DNA of 64,000 nt from Sporolactobacillus sp. THM7-4 (GCF_004153165.1 NZ_SEMD01000015.1:1-64000), one strand, 5' to 3'; numbered from the stretch's first letter, positions 26,428 to 36,219 are shown. The notes: generated from the letters alone by a model not told the origin. Numbers and translations: made by a program.

Positions 26428-27003
26428 ATGAGCAACGAATTTTCGTCTCAGGAACCCGATGATCGGAAAATGAAAAAGAAAAGCAATTACGCGTTTTTGA
26501 TTCTTTCTGTGTCAGTTGCTGCCGATATATTTATTTTGCTTCTTTTCTTTGCACCGTTTATCGGGTATAAGGGGAAGGTCAACTTTGACATATATATTCT
26601 TCCGAGACTGAATGGTTTATTTAACAGTTTCACGTTTATTTTTCTTATTGCAGCGTTTATTGCTATCAGGAAAAAGAACATCAATATGCACCGCGGATTT
26701 ATTCTCGCTGCGTTTACGACCACTTTTCTCTTTCTCTTATCCTATTTGTCGTTTCATTATCTGGCTCCTCCGCCGCATTACGGCGGCAAAGGATTGATCC
26801 GGCCGATTTATTTTTTCATATTGATCACACACAGTACGCTTGCGGCTATTGTTGTTCCGCTTGCCTTATTTGCACTTGTATGGGGATGGACGATGCAAAT
26901 CAGAAAACACAAGCGTATTGTCCGCTGGACGATGCCAATTTGGCTTTATGTCAGCTTGACGGGTGTCATAGTCTACATTATGATGGCCCCTTATTACGGT
27001 TAA
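26428..27003 (+). CDS. DUF420 membrane protein (YozB/CtaM-like)
   Basis: 191 residues with about five transmembrane helices and histidines near membrane ends (NMHRGF, SFHYLAPPPHYGG, THSTLA), typical of DUF420. The S. aureus relative CtaM is needed for assembly of the aa3-type haem-copper oxidase, so a role in cytochrome oxidase maturation is possible here. ATG 26428 (AAGGAG upstream). A hairpin terminator follows at 27027-27070. Confidence 0.82.
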   Translation: MSNEFSSQEPDDRKMKKKSNYAFLILSVSVAADIFILLLFFAPFIGYKGKVNFDIYILPRLNGLFNSFTFIFLIAAFIAIRKKNINMHRGFILAAFTTTFLFLLSYLSFHYLAPPPHYGGKGLIRPIYFFILITHSTLAAIVVPLALFALVWGWTMQIRKHKRIVRWTMPIWLYVSLTGVIVYIMMAPYYG

Positions 27004-27018
27004 AAAAACTCCTCTTAA

Positions 27019-27100
27019 AGTGAACTAACCCCCTAAAGTTGGACGACAAAAATCAACTATAGGGGGTTTTACTTTGAAATCGCGGGCAGATTTACATTGA
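27019..27100 (+). mobile_element. Possible left-end scar of an IS3-family element
   Basis: Begins TGAACTAACCCCCTAAAGTT followed by GGAC, a sequence like IS150-group left inverted repeats, then the short spacer usually before orfA. No transposase frame follows, so at most a remnant. Confidence 0.3.
27027..27070 (+). terminator. Hairpin terminator after the DUF420 gene
   Basis: AACCCCCT and AGGGGGTT arms, extended by AGTTG/CAACT with small bulges, and a TTTA tail. It overlaps the possible IS end. Confidence 0.55.
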
Positions 27101-27157
27101 CCGATTCAGCTCCGCAGACCTGTCTGCTGCTGCCCTTCTATTTACAGCCATTGAAAA

Positions 27158-27190
27158 AAGGACACAAAAGCAAATGTTTTTGTGTCCTTT
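27158..27190 (-). terminator. Intrinsic terminator of rpsF-ssb-rpsR
   Basis: Arms AAAAGGACACAAAA and TTTTGTGTCCTTTT flank a short GCAAATG loop. The minus-strand arm ends in a T run. Confidence 0.8.
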
Positions 27191-27195
27191 TTTTA

Positions 27196-27423
27196 TTATT
27201 CCGTTGTGTATGGAAGTAAAGCCATCTGACGAGCCCGTTTAATCGCTCTTGTCAGCTGACGCTGATATTTCGCACTTGTTCCCGTTACACGGCGGGGTAG
27301 AATCTTACCCCGTTCTGAGATAAAGCGTCTCAGTAAATCAACATCCTTATAGTCAATATAAGTAATGTGATTCACTGTGAAATAGCATACCTTGCGGCGC
27401 TTACCGCGTGACCGACGTACCAT
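27196..27423 (-). CDS. rpsR: 30S ribosomal protein S18
   Basis: 75 residues with the S18 core [18 protein letters not shown] and the [15 protein letters not shown] motif followed by [18 protein letters not shown]. It binds S6 on the 30S platform. Last gene of rpsF-ssb-rpsR. An inverted repeat AAAGGACACAAAA / TTTTGTGTCCTTT at about 27158-27190 just downstream is its terminator. Confidence 0.98.
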   Translation of the reverse strand: MVRRSRGKRRKVCYFTVNHITYIDYKDVDLLRRFISERGKILPRRVTGTSAKYQRQLTRAIKRARQMALLPYTTE

Positions 27424-27468
27424 TCAATACACCTCCCAGTTTTCAGTTTTCGTTCAGACTCCCGGCTG

Positions 27469-28008
27469 TTAAAACGGCAGGTCATCATCCGATATATCAA
27501 TAGGTTTGCTGTCGTTAGCAAATGGATCTTCAAAGGACGGGGCATCCTGGTTACGATTACCACCGCTGCTGGCAGCTGCACCGGAACTGTAACCGCCAGC
27601 GTCTGGTCGGTCAGGCTTCTGGGAGTAGCTCCGGTTTCCTTCCGCCTGCGGCGGTGCTCCGAAATTAGCCGATCCTTCATGTCTTGCTCCTTTAGGTTCA
27701 AGAAACTGGACACTGTCTGCGACTACTTCGGTAACATAAACACGGCGTCCCTCGCTGTTTTCATAATTGCGCGTTTGAATTCGCCCGTCAACGCCGGCAA
27801 GGCTTCCTTTAGTCAGAAAGTTTGCCGCGTTTTCAGCCTGTCTCCGCCAAACAACAACAGGAATGAAATCTGCTTCACGATCCCCCTGCTGATTCGTAAA
27901 CGGACGATTAACCGCAATCGTGAAACTCGTTACAGCAACTCCGTTCGGTGTATAGCGAAGTTCCGGGTTTTTCGTTAACCGTCCAACCAAAACGACTCGA
28001 TTAATCAT
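27469..28008 (-). CDS. ssb: Single-stranded DNA-binding protein SsbA
   Basis: 179 residues: OB fold about 1-107 ([20 protein letters not shown]..), a Gly/Gln/Asn/Ser-rich linker, and the acidic interaction tip DISDDDLPF. Essential ssDNA binding and recruitment of fork proteins. Between rpsF and rpsR, as in other Bacilli. Confidence 0.98.
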   Translation of the reverse strand: MINRVVLVGRLTKNPELRYTPNGVAVTSFTIAVNRPFTNQQGDREADFIPVVVWRRQAENAANFLTKGSLAGVDGRIQTRNYENSEGRRVYVTEVVADSVQFLEPKGARHEGSANFGAPPQAEGNRSYSQKPDRPDAGGYSSGAAASSGGNRNQDAPSFEDPFANDSKPIDISDDDLPF

Positions 28009-28031
28009 CGGAATCCCCTCTTGTCCATTGC

Positions 28032-28337
28032 TTATTTAACTTCTTCCGGCTTGCGTTCATCTCTGATAACCAGGAATCGAATCACATCATCATTGATTTT
28101 AACAAGACGATCAAATTCATCAATGGCGTGGCTGCCGGCTGTCACATACAGAACAGTATAAACACCGGTGTTAAAATCATTGATTTCATAGGCTAATCGA
28201 CGTTTACCCATTTCCTTGACATCATTGATCTCGGCACCGTTATCTGTCAGAATGGCAGCAATTTTCTCCTTAACCGTTTTTTCCTGTTCTTCTTCCAAAT
28301 CCGGACGAAGAATATACATGATTTCATATTTTTGCAC
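28032..28337 (-). CDS. rpsF: 30S ribosomal protein S6
   Basis: 101 residues, ferredoxin-like S6 fold ([17 protein letters not shown]...GKRRLAYEI). I place the start at GTG 28337 because GGGAGGTG precedes it by 6 bases and the N-terminus matches the family; the frame continues to 28388 without an RBS. First gene of rpsF-ssb-rpsR. Confidence 0.96.
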   Translation of the reverse strand: MQKYEIMYILRPDLEEEQEKTVKEKIAAILTDNGAEINDVKEMGKRRLAYEINDFNTGVYTVLYVTAGSHAIDEFDRLVKINDDVIRFLVIRDERKPEEVK

Positions 28338-28439
28338 GAATTTCACCTCCCTTTGGACTAAGCGGCTCCTGAGCGGAGCAGAGAGCAAGTTTTCTCACTC
28401 ATAGGCTTTCATAATATCATAAATTCAAAGTCGTTGCAA
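28338..28439 (-). promoter_or_regulatory. rpsF promoter and leader, candidate S6:S18 autoregulatory RNA
   Basis: Minus-strand -35 TTGCAA (28434-28439) and -10 TATTAT (complement of 28411-28416), 17-bp spacer. The ~65-nt leader has a hairpin GCTCC-GCTCA-GGAGC followed by CGC. Firmicute rpsF leaders carry a hairpin with a CCG element bound by the S6:S18 complex; this is a plausible but unproven instance. Confidence 0.55.
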
Positions 28440-28564
28440 ATATACTTAAATTATTTTTCCCGGCAATCATTAACCCGGGCAGACTATCACCTTTTGGAAC
28501 CCTGAATTTGCGGGGAAAATGAAAGAAGAATCTATAAAGGTCGGAAAAATTTCAATTCTGAGAA

Positions 28565-29665
28565 TCAGACATTGAAGCGGAAGTTAACAATATCACCGTC
28601 CTGCATGACGTAGTCTTTACCTTCAAGCCGAAGATTCCCTTTCTCTTTCGCCGCAAGTTCCGATCCGGCAGCGATCAGGTCATCGAATGAAATAATCTCC
28701 GCCCGAATGAATCCCCGTTCAAAATCCGAGTGAATGATGCCCGCCGCCTGAGGTGCCTTTGTTCCTTTCCGAAAGGTCCAGGCCCGGACTTCCTTTTCCC
28801 CTGCCGTAAAATATGTGGCAAGGCCAAGCAGATCATAGGATTTGGCAATGAGGCGGTCAAGTCCGGATGATTCAAGGCCAAGATCCTCAAGAAAGGCTTT
28901 TTTCTCTCCCCCGTCAAGCTCCGCAATCTCAGACTCGATCCGTGCAGAGATGGCCACAACCTCCGCTCCGTCTTTTTCCGCAAATTCTTTGACAGCTTGA
29001 ACATACCGGTTATCCTCCGAAGAAGCCACATCGTCTTCGGAAATGTTAGCCACATACAGCACCGGTTTATTTGTCAGTAAATTAAACGGCTTGATTGCCG
29101 CTTCTTCTTCTTCAGTCAACGGTACATGGCGGGCGGGCTTTCCCTCATCAAACGCCTGTTTCAGCTTCTGAAGGGCTGAGAATTCTATAATGGACTGCTT
29201 GTCCTTTTGCCTGGCCAGTTTCTCCACCCTGTCGATTCTCTTATTAATCTGCTCCATGTCGGAAAGAATCAGTTCGAGATTTATCGTTTCGATGTCTTCA
29301 ATCGGGTCAATTTTTCCCGAGACATGGGTAATGTTCTTATCATCAAAACAACGGACAACATGCGCAATCGCATCCACCTGCCGGATGTTGGCCAAAAACT
29401 GGTTGCCAAGACCTTCTCCTTTGCTCGCTCCTTTAACCAGTCCGGCAATATCCGTAAATTCAAAGGTCGTAGGCACCGTACGCTTCGGATGATACATTTC
29501 CGTTAATTTGTCGAGCCTTTTGTCTGGCACACTGACAATCCCGACATTGGGTTCAATTGTACAGAATGGATAATTGGCCATTTCCGCCCCTGCCTGTGTA
29601 ATCGCATTAAACAGAGTCGACTTGCCAACGTTCGGCAGCCCGACAATACCTGTTGTTAAACTCAT
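28565..29665 (-). CDS. ychF: YchF/OLA1-type ATPase
   Basis: 366 residues, exact family length: Walker A GLPNVGKSTLFNAIT, G3 DIAGLVKGAS, a coiled-coil insert, and a C-terminal TGS domain (about 278-360). A ribosome-binding P-loop protein that prefers ATP over GTP. ATG 29665 has GAGGAG upstream; the frame extends to 29701 without support. The nearest neighbours rpsF and DUF951 match the B. subtilis order. Confidence 0.97.
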   Translation of the reverse strand: MSLTTGIVGLPNVGKSTLFNAITQAGAEMANYPFCTIEPNVGIVSVPDKRLDKLTEMYHPKRTVPTTFEFTDIAGLVKGASKGEGLGNQFLANIRQVDAIAHVVRCFDDKNITHVSGKIDPIEDIETINLELILSDMEQINKRIDRVEKLARQKDKQSIIEFSALQKLKQAFDEGKPARHVPLTEEEEAAIKPFNLLTNKPVLYVANISEDDVASSEDNRYVQAVKEFAEKDGAEVVAISARIESEIAELDGGEKKAFLEDLGLESSGLDRLIAKSYDLLGLATYFTAGEKEVRAWTFRKGTKAPQAAGIIHSDFERGFIRAEIISFDDLIAAGSELAAKEKGNLRLEGKDYVMQDGDIVNFRFNV

Positions 29666-29734
29666 GCTTTCTTCAACTCCTCGGACCGTAATGATCCACA
29701 TTTCATTTAATCATTATCGCTTAAGAAACGAACA

Positions 29735-29950
29735 TTACGAATCTGAGTCCTGTTCGTTTCCTTTTGCGATAATCTTTTTAATTTTTCTATTGAACTCACT
29801 TCTCGGCATCATGACACTGTGTCCGCATCCCTGGCATTTAATTCGAATATCGGCACCCATGCGAATGATTTTCCATTGGTTTGTTCCGCAAGGGTGTTGC
29901 TTTTTCATTTCGACAACATCATTTAAATCAAAGTCAATTCGCGGTTTCAC
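29735..29950 (-). CDS. yyzM: DUF951 small protein (YyzM-like)
   Basis: 71 residues with the DUF951 pattern DLNDVVEMKKQHPCGTNQW...GADIRIKCQGCGH...MPRSEFNRKIKKI. The Cys/CxGC arrangement could bind zinc. Start is GTG 29950 with GAGGAGG 12 bases upstream. Conserved next to ychF in Bacilli; function unknown. Confidence 0.9.
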   Translation of the reverse strand: MKPRIDFDLNDVVEMKKQHPCGTNQWKIIRMGADIRIKCQGCGHSVMMPRSEFNRKIKKIIAKGNEQDSDS

Positions 29951-29997
29951 AAGTGCATCAATCCTCCTCTGTAATAAGCCGAAACTTTCCGATGCAA

Positions 29998-31380
29998 TTA
30001 ATAAAACAACTTCTCTTCCAGAAAGTCGGAAAGTTTCTCAATCGGCAGGCGAACTTGATCCATCGTATCCCGGTCTCTTACCGTTACCTTTTGATCCTCT
30101 TTCGAGTCGAAGTCATAAGTGATACAGAACGGAGTCCCAATTTCATCCTGCCGGCGGTATCTTTTACCGATTGATCCTGTTTCATCATAATCCACCATCC
30201 ATTTTGAAGCCAGTTTTTGGTGGATCTCCTGTGCCTGTTTTCCCAGTTTTTTCGATAACGGCAAGATGCAGGCTTTATAAGGAGCAAGAGCCGGATGGAA
30301 GTGGAGCACCGTTCTTGAGTCGTTATCACTGATCTTCTGATTCTCGTATGCATCAGCAAGAAAAGCCAGTGTTACCCGGTCAGCTCCAAGTGAAGGCTCA
30401 ATAACATACGGAATATAGCGTTCATTTGCATTCGGATCAATATACTGGAGATCCTGTCCCGAAATCTCCATGTGCCTGCGGAGATCATAATCCGTTCGTG
30501 ATGAGAGGCTGGACAGCTCGCCCCAGCCGAACGGGAAGAGATATTCAATGTCTGTTGTCGCATTACTGTAATGCGGCAGCTCTTCCTTCTCGTGATCCCG
30601 CAGACGCAGATGATCCTCTTTTATGTTTAATGATTTCAGCCAGTTGAAACCGAACGAGCGCCAGTACTGAAACCATTCCTTGTCATCGCCCGGTTTGCAG
30701 AAAAACTCCAATTCAAGCTGTTCGAATTCTCTCGTCCTGAACGTAAAATTGCCCGGAGTAATTTCATTACGGAACGACTTACCGATCTGGCCGATGCCGA
30801 AGGGAATTTTCTTTCTCATTGTCCGCTGAACATTTTTGAAGTTGACAAAAATACCTTGTGCCGTTTCCGGTCGCAGAAAGATTTCATCCTTTGCGGTTTC
30901 TGTCACACCTTGATAGGTTTTAAACATCAGGTTGAACTGCCTTACAGGCGTGAAGTCATGTTCTCCGCATTCAGGACACTTGATTTGATGTGTTTCAATT
31001 AACCTCTCCATTGTCGCAAAATCCAGGCCATCAACCGGTCCGGGTAGCTGATCAGCCGGAATATGACTTTCAATCAGCTTATCTGCCCGGAAACGTGATT
31101 TACATTTTTTACAGTCAATCATCGGATCATTGAAATTGGTGATATGGCCTGAAGCCTCCCACGTTTTGGGATTCATTAATATGGCTGCATCCAGTCCGAC
31201 GTTGTACGGAGATTCCTGGACGAACTTCTTCCACCAGGCTTTTTTTACATTATTCTTAAGTTCCACACCCAGCGGGCCGTAGTCCCACGTATTAGCAAGC
31301 CCGCCATAGATTTCGGACCCCGGAAAAATAAATCCACGTTGTTTTGCAAGATTAACGATTTGTTCCATGGTTACTCCCAT
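29998..31380 (-). CDS. glyS: Glycyl-tRNA synthetase, single-chain (class II, alpha2)
   Basis: 460 residues. Class II motif region [15 protein letters not shown] (motif 2), zinc-ligand cysteines CKKCKSRF and CPECGEH in the insertion, and an anticodon-binding domain about 360-455. It charges tRNA-Gly with glycine. This is the bacterial single-chain type, not the alpha2beta2 GlyQS of B. subtilis. ATG 31380 (GGGAGTG upstream). It is controlled by a T-box leader with a GGC specifier. Insertion of glyS here departs from the B. subtilis gene order. Confidence 0.97.
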   Translation of the reverse strand: MGVTMEQIVNLAKQRGFIFPGSEIYGGLANTWDYGPLGVELKNNVKKAWWKKFVQESPYNVGLDAAILMNPKTWEASGHITNFNDPMIDCKKCKSRFRADKLIESHIPADQLPGPVDGLDFATMERLIETHQIKCPECGEHDFTPVRQFNLMFKTYQGVTETAKDEIFLRPETAQGIFVNFKNVQRTMRKKIPFGIGQIGKSFRNEITPGNFTFRTREFEQLELEFFCKPGDDKEWFQYWRSFGFNWLKSLNIKEDHLRLRDHEKEELPHYSNATTDIEYLFPFGWGELSSLSSRTDYDLRRHMEISGQDLQYIDPNANERYIPYVIEPSLGADRVTLAFLADAYENQKISDNDSRTVLHFHPALAPYKACILPLSKKLGKQAQEIHQKLASKWMVDYDETGSIGKRYRRQDEIGTPFCITYDFDSKEDQKVTVRDRDTMDQVRLPIEKLSDFLEEKLFY

Positions 31381-31399
31381 GTGTTTCACTCCCTGGATT

Positions 31400-31666
31400 A
31401 AAATAAAAAACAAGCTCTCATCCACAAGGCAACGTTTGCCCAGGGACGAGAGCTGATCATATGCTCACGCGGTTCCACCCTAATTGATGCATCGCTTACA
31501 TGCACCCTCTTTAAAAAATCAAACGGCTCAAGAACGCCTTCTTCAAAAACCGTTTCCGGGCTCGCACCGCTCCCGAATCGCTTTAAACGGCTTGCTTTGA
31601 ATACTCTTTTCTCTCATTGCCGACCTTCATGATTTAAATGGAAAATGCTTCTTTACAGATTGTCTG
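31400..31666 (-). ncRNA. T-box leader of glyS (Gly, GGC specifier)
   Basis: The T-box core AATTAGGGTGGAACCGCG lies on the minus strand (31468-31485). Its UGGA bulge complements the tRNA-Gly acceptor with discriminator U. A GAA-GGC-GTTCTTGAG element places the specifier GGC at 31536-31538. The terminator has arms near 31412-31423 and 31443-31454 (AGCTCTCGTCC / GGATGAGAGCT) with a TTTTTTATTTT tail. Promoter -10 TATACT is at 31673-31678. Uncharged tRNA-Gly should allow read-through into glyS. Confidence 0.9.
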
Positions 31667-31755
31667 TAACATAGTATACCCTATTTTCACTAAAATGGAT
31701 ACCCTTTAATTTTGCTCCACAGGGTTCACTTTTATCTTGTTTCGTTTGCCATCAG

Positions 31756-31826
31756 AATGGCAGATGGCCGATATTTTAAGATCCGGTAAATGGAGCTATA
31801 AGGTCCCTTCCACATCATCTGCCATT
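31756..31826. repeat. 71-nt inverted repeat between glyS and yyaC
   Basis: AATGGCAGATG (31756-31766) and CATCTGCCATT (31816-31826) are perfectly complementary, 49 bases apart. It lies upstream of both divergent promoters. Could be a regulatory site or a small mobile relic. Confidence 0.5.
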
Positions 31827-31965
31827 ATCCCTTTTTCCAGCTCACCGTATATTGAATCTGTCTTCAACTTTTTTGCTATATCAGACCGATTTTCATTTGA
31901 ATCCCAGGTATAGATATCCTCTTTATGCCGTATACTGTTATTACTTTTTTCAAGGAGCAGACACT

Positions 31966-32577
31966 ATGAATCTAAAATGGGATCGATCGACGGTCAAAAA
32001 ATCCCCTGAACCCGTACATTACGAAGACAAAGACGCTCATCACACGATTGTCCATGCGATACAGCAATATTTGCCCGCCAGGGGAGATACCCCTCTGATC
32101 GTCGTCTGTATCGGAACCGATCGTTCCACAGGCGACGCGTTGGGTCCGCTTGTCGGCAGGAATCTTGAAAAGCTGTCGATTCCTGATACACATGTTTTTG
32201 GAACGCTGGAAAAACCGGTTCACGCCGTTAACCTCGAAGAAACACTGGGTATGATCCGCGATTCCTTTCGTCATCCATTTGTTATTGGTATCGACGCCTG
32301 TCTTGGGAGACAGAAGAATGTCGGCATGATCTGTGTTTCGAAAGGTCCCGTTCTTCCTGGCGCGGGTGTAAACAAGAGATTGATTCCTGTTGGAGATATG
32401 AATATTACGGGGATTGTCAACGTCAGTGGCTTTATGGAATATGCTGTTCTGCAAAATACACGGCTTAACATTGTCATGAATCTATCAGAAGTCATCAGCC
32501 GCTGCCTGCATCAGGCCATTCTTTCACGGGAGCAGTATGGTTTTCAGGCTAAACTGCGGATCGGTCAGAAATTCTGA
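31966..32577 (+). CDS. yyaC: YyaC-family spore protein (DUF1256, GPR-like fold)
   Basis: 203 residues. The core VCIGTDRSTGDALGPLVG (about 44-61) and GIDACLGRQKNVG with GPVLPGAGVNK are the DUF1256 signatures shared with the germination protease GPR fold. B. subtilis yyaC is next to parB and expressed in the forespore, and the protein aids spore maturation. Its presence argues for an endospore former. ATG 31966 (AAGGAG upstream). It converges on parB. Confidence 0.93.
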   Translation: MNLKWDRSTVKKSPEPVHYEDKDAHHTIVHAIQQYLPARGDTPLIVVCIGTDRSTGDALGPLVGRNLEKLSIPDTHVFGTLEKPVHAVNLEETLGMIRDSFRHPFVIGIDACLGRQKNVGMICVSKGPVLPGAGVNKRLIPVGDMNITGIVNVSGFMEYAVLQNTRLNIVMNLSEVISRCLHQAILSREQYGFQAKLRIGQKF

Positions 32578-32773
32578 TCCATTTACATCAAAACTTCGAT
32601 ACTTTCGACAATCATCATAAATGGTTCGCGCCGCTTTCAGATGGATTAAAAGAGGAAACAACGATAATGATAAAGAAAAACCTGGCGAAGTCGGTATCTG
32701 GACGCAGGGCCGGGGCCTTGTTTCTCTTATCCCGGACACCGCTAATCTCTGACCTTTTTTTACTTTCTTTGTA

Positions 32774-32803
32774 CAAAAAAGGACAGGCTTTATAGCTGTC
32801 CTT
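32774..32803 (-). terminator. Intrinsic terminator overlapping the parB 3' end
   Basis: AAGGACAG / CTGTCCTT arms with a TTTTTTGTAC tail on the minus strand; the right arm includes the last parB codons. Confidence 0.82.
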
Positions 32804-33653
32804 CAAGCAATTCAATCAAACGGTTCAAATCATCGGGAGAATAGTATTCCAATTCTATTTTCCCTTTTTCTTTATTAGCCGCCGGTTTGATTTTTACCGC
32901 GGTTCCGAAACGTTCACGGAGGAGTGAAACTTTCTCTTTCAGTTCCGCGGGCATCGTCCAATCTTTTTTCTTTTTCACTGTTCCACGTGGAACATTATGA
33001 TTGAGCTTTTGAATCAGTGATTCCAGCTGCCGCACATTCATTTGTTCTTTTATCACTTTATTAACAACCGCAGCCATTTGTTTTTTGTCTTTTAAGCCGA
33101 CCAGCGCCCGGCCGTGACCCATTGACAGTTTTCCCTCTGCAAGCAAAGCCTTCACTGTTTTGTCCAGCTGAAGGAGCCGCAAATGATTGGCAATATGTGG
33201 CCTGCTTTTGCCCAGTTTCTTTGCCAGTTCATCCTGCGTCAGTTTCAGACCATCCATCAGTTTCCGGTAAGCAGATGCTTCTTCAATCGGATTTAAATTC
33301 TCGCGCTGCAAGTTTTCAATTAACGCGATCTGCATCATATCGTTATCCGATAATTCTTTGATAAGAACCGGAACCCTTTTCAGACCCGCCAGTCTGGCCC
33401 CGCGATAACGGCGCTCACCAGCCACTATATCATATCCCTTGATGCTTTTCCTGACGATCAGAGGCTGAATAATTCCGTGTTCCTTTATCGATTTCGTCAG
33501 TTCAGCAAGTCCCTCTTCATCAAATGTTTTTCTTGGCTGATAGGGATTGGGTCTTAAATCCGAAACATTAACACTTTCAATCGCGGTATTCGGCTCATCT
33601 GTAAAGGTTGATGGAAAGAAAGCGTCAAGACCTTTGCCTAATGCTTTGGTCAT
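32790..33653 (-). CDS. parB: ParB/Spo0J chromosome partitioning CTPase
   Basis: 287 residues. N-terminal CTP-binding domain with NPYQPRKTF and GERRYRGARLAG, central HTH (TQDELAKKLGKSRPHIANHLRLL) and C-terminal dimer domain. It loads at parS and slides as a clamp, recruiting SMC and acting with ParA. It overlaps parA by 29 bases and carries a parS site inside the gene, as in B. subtilis. Confidence 0.98.
   Translation of the reverse strand: MTKALGKGLDAFFPSTFTDEPNTAIESVNVSDLRPNPYQPRKTFDEEGLAELTKSIKEHGIIQPLIVRKSIKGYDIVAGERRYRGARLAGLKRVPVLIKELSDNDMMQIALIENLQRENLNPIEEASAYRKLMDGLKLTQDELAKKLGKSRPHIANHLRLLQLDKTVKALLAEGKLSMGHGRALVGLKDKKQMAAVVNKVIKEQMNVRQLESLIQKLNHNVPRGTVKKKKDWTMPAELKEKVSLLRERFGTAVKIKPAANKEKGKIELEYYSPDDLNRLIELLEGQL
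32979..32994. promoter_or_regulatory. parS: parS site inside parB
   Basis: TGTTCCACGTGGAACA, a perfect 16-bp palindrome matching the parS consensus TGTTNCACGTGAAACA at 15 of 16. Confidence 0.95.
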
Positions 33654-34407
33654 TCATCATCACTTCCTTTGCGAAGTCAAGATATACTTCTGCGCCCTTC
33701 GACCTTGAATCGTAAAGTATAATCGGCTTCCCGTGGCTCGGTGCCTCGCTTAAGCGTACATTTCTGGGAATAATTGCCTTAAAAACACGGTCCTGAAAAT
33801 ACTTTTTGACCTCCTGAATCACCTGCAGACCGAGATTGGTTCTGGCATCCAGCATGGTCAGAAGCACACCCTCAATCGCCAAATGATGATTCAAATGTTT
33901 CTGCACCAGCCTGACCGTATTAAGGAGCTGACTCAAACCTTCAAGCGCGTAGTATTCGCATTGGACGGGGATAATGACGGCATCTGCTGCAGTCAGCGCA
34001 TTAATGGTCAGCAGTCCCAGCGAAGGGGGGCAGTCTATGATTATAAAATCATATGTATCCTTTACTTTCTCCAGTGCTCTTTTCAGCCGAACTTCTCTTG
34101 AAATCGTAGGCACAAGCTCAATTTCTGCTCCGGCAAGCTGAATAGCGGAAGGAATAACATCCAGGTTGTCAATTACTGATTTTTGAATCACCTGGCTGAC
34201 TTCGGTGTCTTCTACCAGGACATCATATATACACTCATCGATTTCACCTTTGTCAACACCAGCGCCGCTTGTTGCGTTGCCTTGCGGATCAATATCCACA
34301 AGAAGCACTTTGCAGCCCAGTTCCGCCATGCAGGCACTCAGGTTAACTGCTGTGGTTGTCTTTCCTACGCCGCCCTTTTGATTGGCGATCGCTAATGTCT
34401 TACTCAC
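33625..34407 (-). CDS. parA: ParA/Soj partition ATPase
   Basis: 260 residues with deviant Walker A KGGVGKTTTAVN, DIDPQGNAT and IIIDCPPSLGLL. It acts with ParB in origin segregation and regulates DnaA in B. subtilis. GTG 34407 is chosen because GTAGGTGACAGT precedes it and the N-terminus (MSKTLAIANQKGG) fits the family. Confidence 0.97.
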   Translation of the reverse strand: MSKTLAIANQKGGVGKTTTAVNLSACMAELGCKVLLVDIDPQGNATSGAGVDKGEIDECIYDVLVEDTEVSQVIQKSVIDNLDVIPSAIQLAGAEIELVPTISREVRLKRALEKVKDTYDFIIIDCPPSLGLLTINALTAADAVIIPVQCEYYALEGLSQLLNTVRLVQKHLNHHLAIEGVLLTMLDARTNLGLQVIQEVKKYFQDRVFKAIIPRNVRLSEAPSHGKPIILYDSRSKGAEVYLDFAKEVMMNDQSIRQRS

Positions 34408-34542
34408 ACTGTCACCTACTCTCAAACTTCGATCGCTCGTTTTCATTCTATCATGAATTTTGCTGATCGGGGATCATATTCACAGATTTCATGGCAAAAA
34501 AAATAGAATCGCACAAGACGATTCCAAAATTCTATACTTCTG

Positions 34543-35400
34543 TTATTTTTTAGGGATACGGATGGTAAATTGATAAAAATCTCCCATGTCCTGCTCGTCG
34601 GTATCAATATCAAGCCCTGAATTCGAGACCATGTCAACCGATTGCCTGATGGTATTAACGGCAATTCTTGAATCTCTGCTCAACGACATTCGACGTGTCT
34701 TCTTTTTATTTTCTTTGCCTTTTTCTTTGTTTTCCAGCAATTTTTTCACACGATTTTCGGTCTGTTTCACATTTAATTGTTTTTCGATGACTTCCTTCAG
34801 CAGTTTTTCCTGCAAGTCTGGCTCTTTAAGAATGATTAACGCTCGAGCATGTCTTTCGGTAATCTTTTTCTCAAGTATTGCATTTTGAACAGAAGATGGC
34901 AGTTTCAGCAATCTCAGTTTATTTGCGATCGTCGATTGGCCCCTGCCCAGTTTTTGAGCAAGGCTTTCCTGCGTCAGGCCGTGAATATCTATTAATCTGG
35001 CATAAGCCATAGCTTCTTCGATAGCAGTTAATTCCTCACGCTGCAGGTTTTCAATAAGCGCAATCGATGCTGTCTGATCGTCATCAAGGTTTTTTATTAT
35101 CGCCGGTACTTTTTCCCAACCCAGTGAAGAAACAGCCCGCCAGCGTCTTTCTCCTGCAATAATCTCATATTGATCACCAATTGGACGAAGAACAATGGGC
35201 TGAATCATGCCATGATTACGAATCGTCTCAGCTAATTCTCCAAGTTTTTCTTCATTAAAAACGGATCTTGGCTGATATTGATTAGGGATAATTTTCGAGA
35301 CCGGAATCTCATGAACTCTTTCATCGGTGTTTTCCCGTGAAGCTGTTTTTGATTCCTCGTCTTCGCTCTGGCTGAATATTTTTGAAAAAGGATGTTTCAT
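34543..35400 (-). CDS. noc: Nucleoid occlusion factor Noc
   Basis: 285 residues, ParB-like CTPase: [58 protein letters not shown]. It starts [11 protein letters not shown], with the amphipathic N-terminal membrane-targeting helix typical of Noc (not of ParB). It blocks FtsZ assembly over the nucleoid. ATG 35400 has AAGGTGG upstream. Confidence 0.95.
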   Translation of the reverse strand: MKHPFSKIFSQSEDEESKTASRENTDERVHEIPVSKIIPNQYQPRSVFNEEKLGELAETIRNHGMIQPIVLRPIGDQYEIIAGERRWRAVSSLGWEKVPAIIKNLDDDQTASIALIENLQREELTAIEEAMAYARLIDIHGLTQESLAQKLGRGQSTIANKLRLLKLPSSVQNAILEKKITERHARALIILKEPDLQEKLLKEVIEKQLNVKQTENRVKKLLENKEKGKENKKKTRRMSLSRDSRIAVNTIRQSVDMVSNSGLDIDTDEQDMGDFYQFTIRIPKK

Positions 35401-35476
35401 CTTCCCGACACCACCTTTTTGCTGTCTGGCCATCTATTAATTTCGTTTTAAATCGGTTTATTCCTGCAATGAAGAA

Positions 35477-35492
35477 TGTTTCACGTGAAACA
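35477..35492. promoter_or_regulatory. parS: Consensus parS site between noc and rsmG
   Basis: TGTTTCACGTGAAACA, a 16/16 match to the B. subtilis parS consensus, directly behind the rsmG stop. Confidence 0.97.
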
Positions 35493-36200
35493 TTATAATG
35501 GATCCTTCGCCGGTACACCTGGCTTGCGAGGGTATTTCTTCGGTGTCTGTGCTGTTTTTTCAATAAAGAAGAGTGTTCGCCGACTGTCTTCTTCAGGAAG
35601 AATAAAAGTCTCCGTCCGGCTTAACGAGCCGCCCAGCATCCTGATCGCATGTGCTGCCTGCTCAATCTCTTTTTCAGCATGCAGACCCTTCAGTGCGATA
35701 AAAGTTCCGTGTTCTCTGACCAGAGGCAGGCAATATTCGCTGAGTACGGAAAGATTGGCGACAGCACGTGCTGTTACAAGATCAAAGTGCTCACGCATTT
35801 CCTGCTTACAGGCAAAGACTTCGGCACGTTCATGAAAAAGAGAAACATTTCGAAGTTCAAGTGACTCGATGAGTGAGTTGAGAAAGACCAGTCTCTTTTT
35901 CAAAGCGTCCACGATGGTCAGTTGTAAATCTGGAAAAATGATTTTCAGCGGTACACCGGGAAACCCGGCTCCTGATCCAACATCGCATAATTTCAGAGGT
36001 CCCTTGAAAGAAAAGTAAAAAGCTGGTGTCACCGAGTCATAAAAGTGTTTCAGTGCGACATCTTCTTCATCGGTAATCGTCGTCAGATTCATTTTCTGAT
36101 TCCATTCTACCAGTTGCCGATAGTAGGTGTCGAACTGTTCCATTTGTAATGGTGAAAGATGAATTCCTTTATCTAAGAGCAAACTCTCCAGTAGCTTCAT
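35493..36200 (-). CDS. rsmG: 16S rRNA (guanine527-N7)-methyltransferase RsmG
   Basis: 235 residues, Rossmann SAM motif DVGSGAGFPGVPLKI and TARAVANLS. It methylates G527 of the 530 loop. ATG 36200 with GGAGGATAAA upstream is the right start; the frame running to 36302 overlaps mnmG. Between mnmG and noc in the conserved gid order. Confidence 0.97.
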   Translation of the reverse strand: MKLLESLLLDKGIHLSPLQMEQFDTYYRQLVEWNQKMNLTTITDEEDVALKHFYDSVTPAFYFSFKGPLKLCDVGSGAGFPGVPLKIIFPDLQLTIVDALKKRLVFLNSLIESLELRNVSLFHERAEVFACKQEMREHFDLVTARAVANLSVLSEYCLPLVREHGTFIALKGLHAEKEIEQAAHAIRMLGGSLSRTETFILPEEDSRRTLFFIEKTAQTPKKYPRKPGVPAKDPL

Positions 36201-36219
36201 TTTATCCTCCGATTGAATG

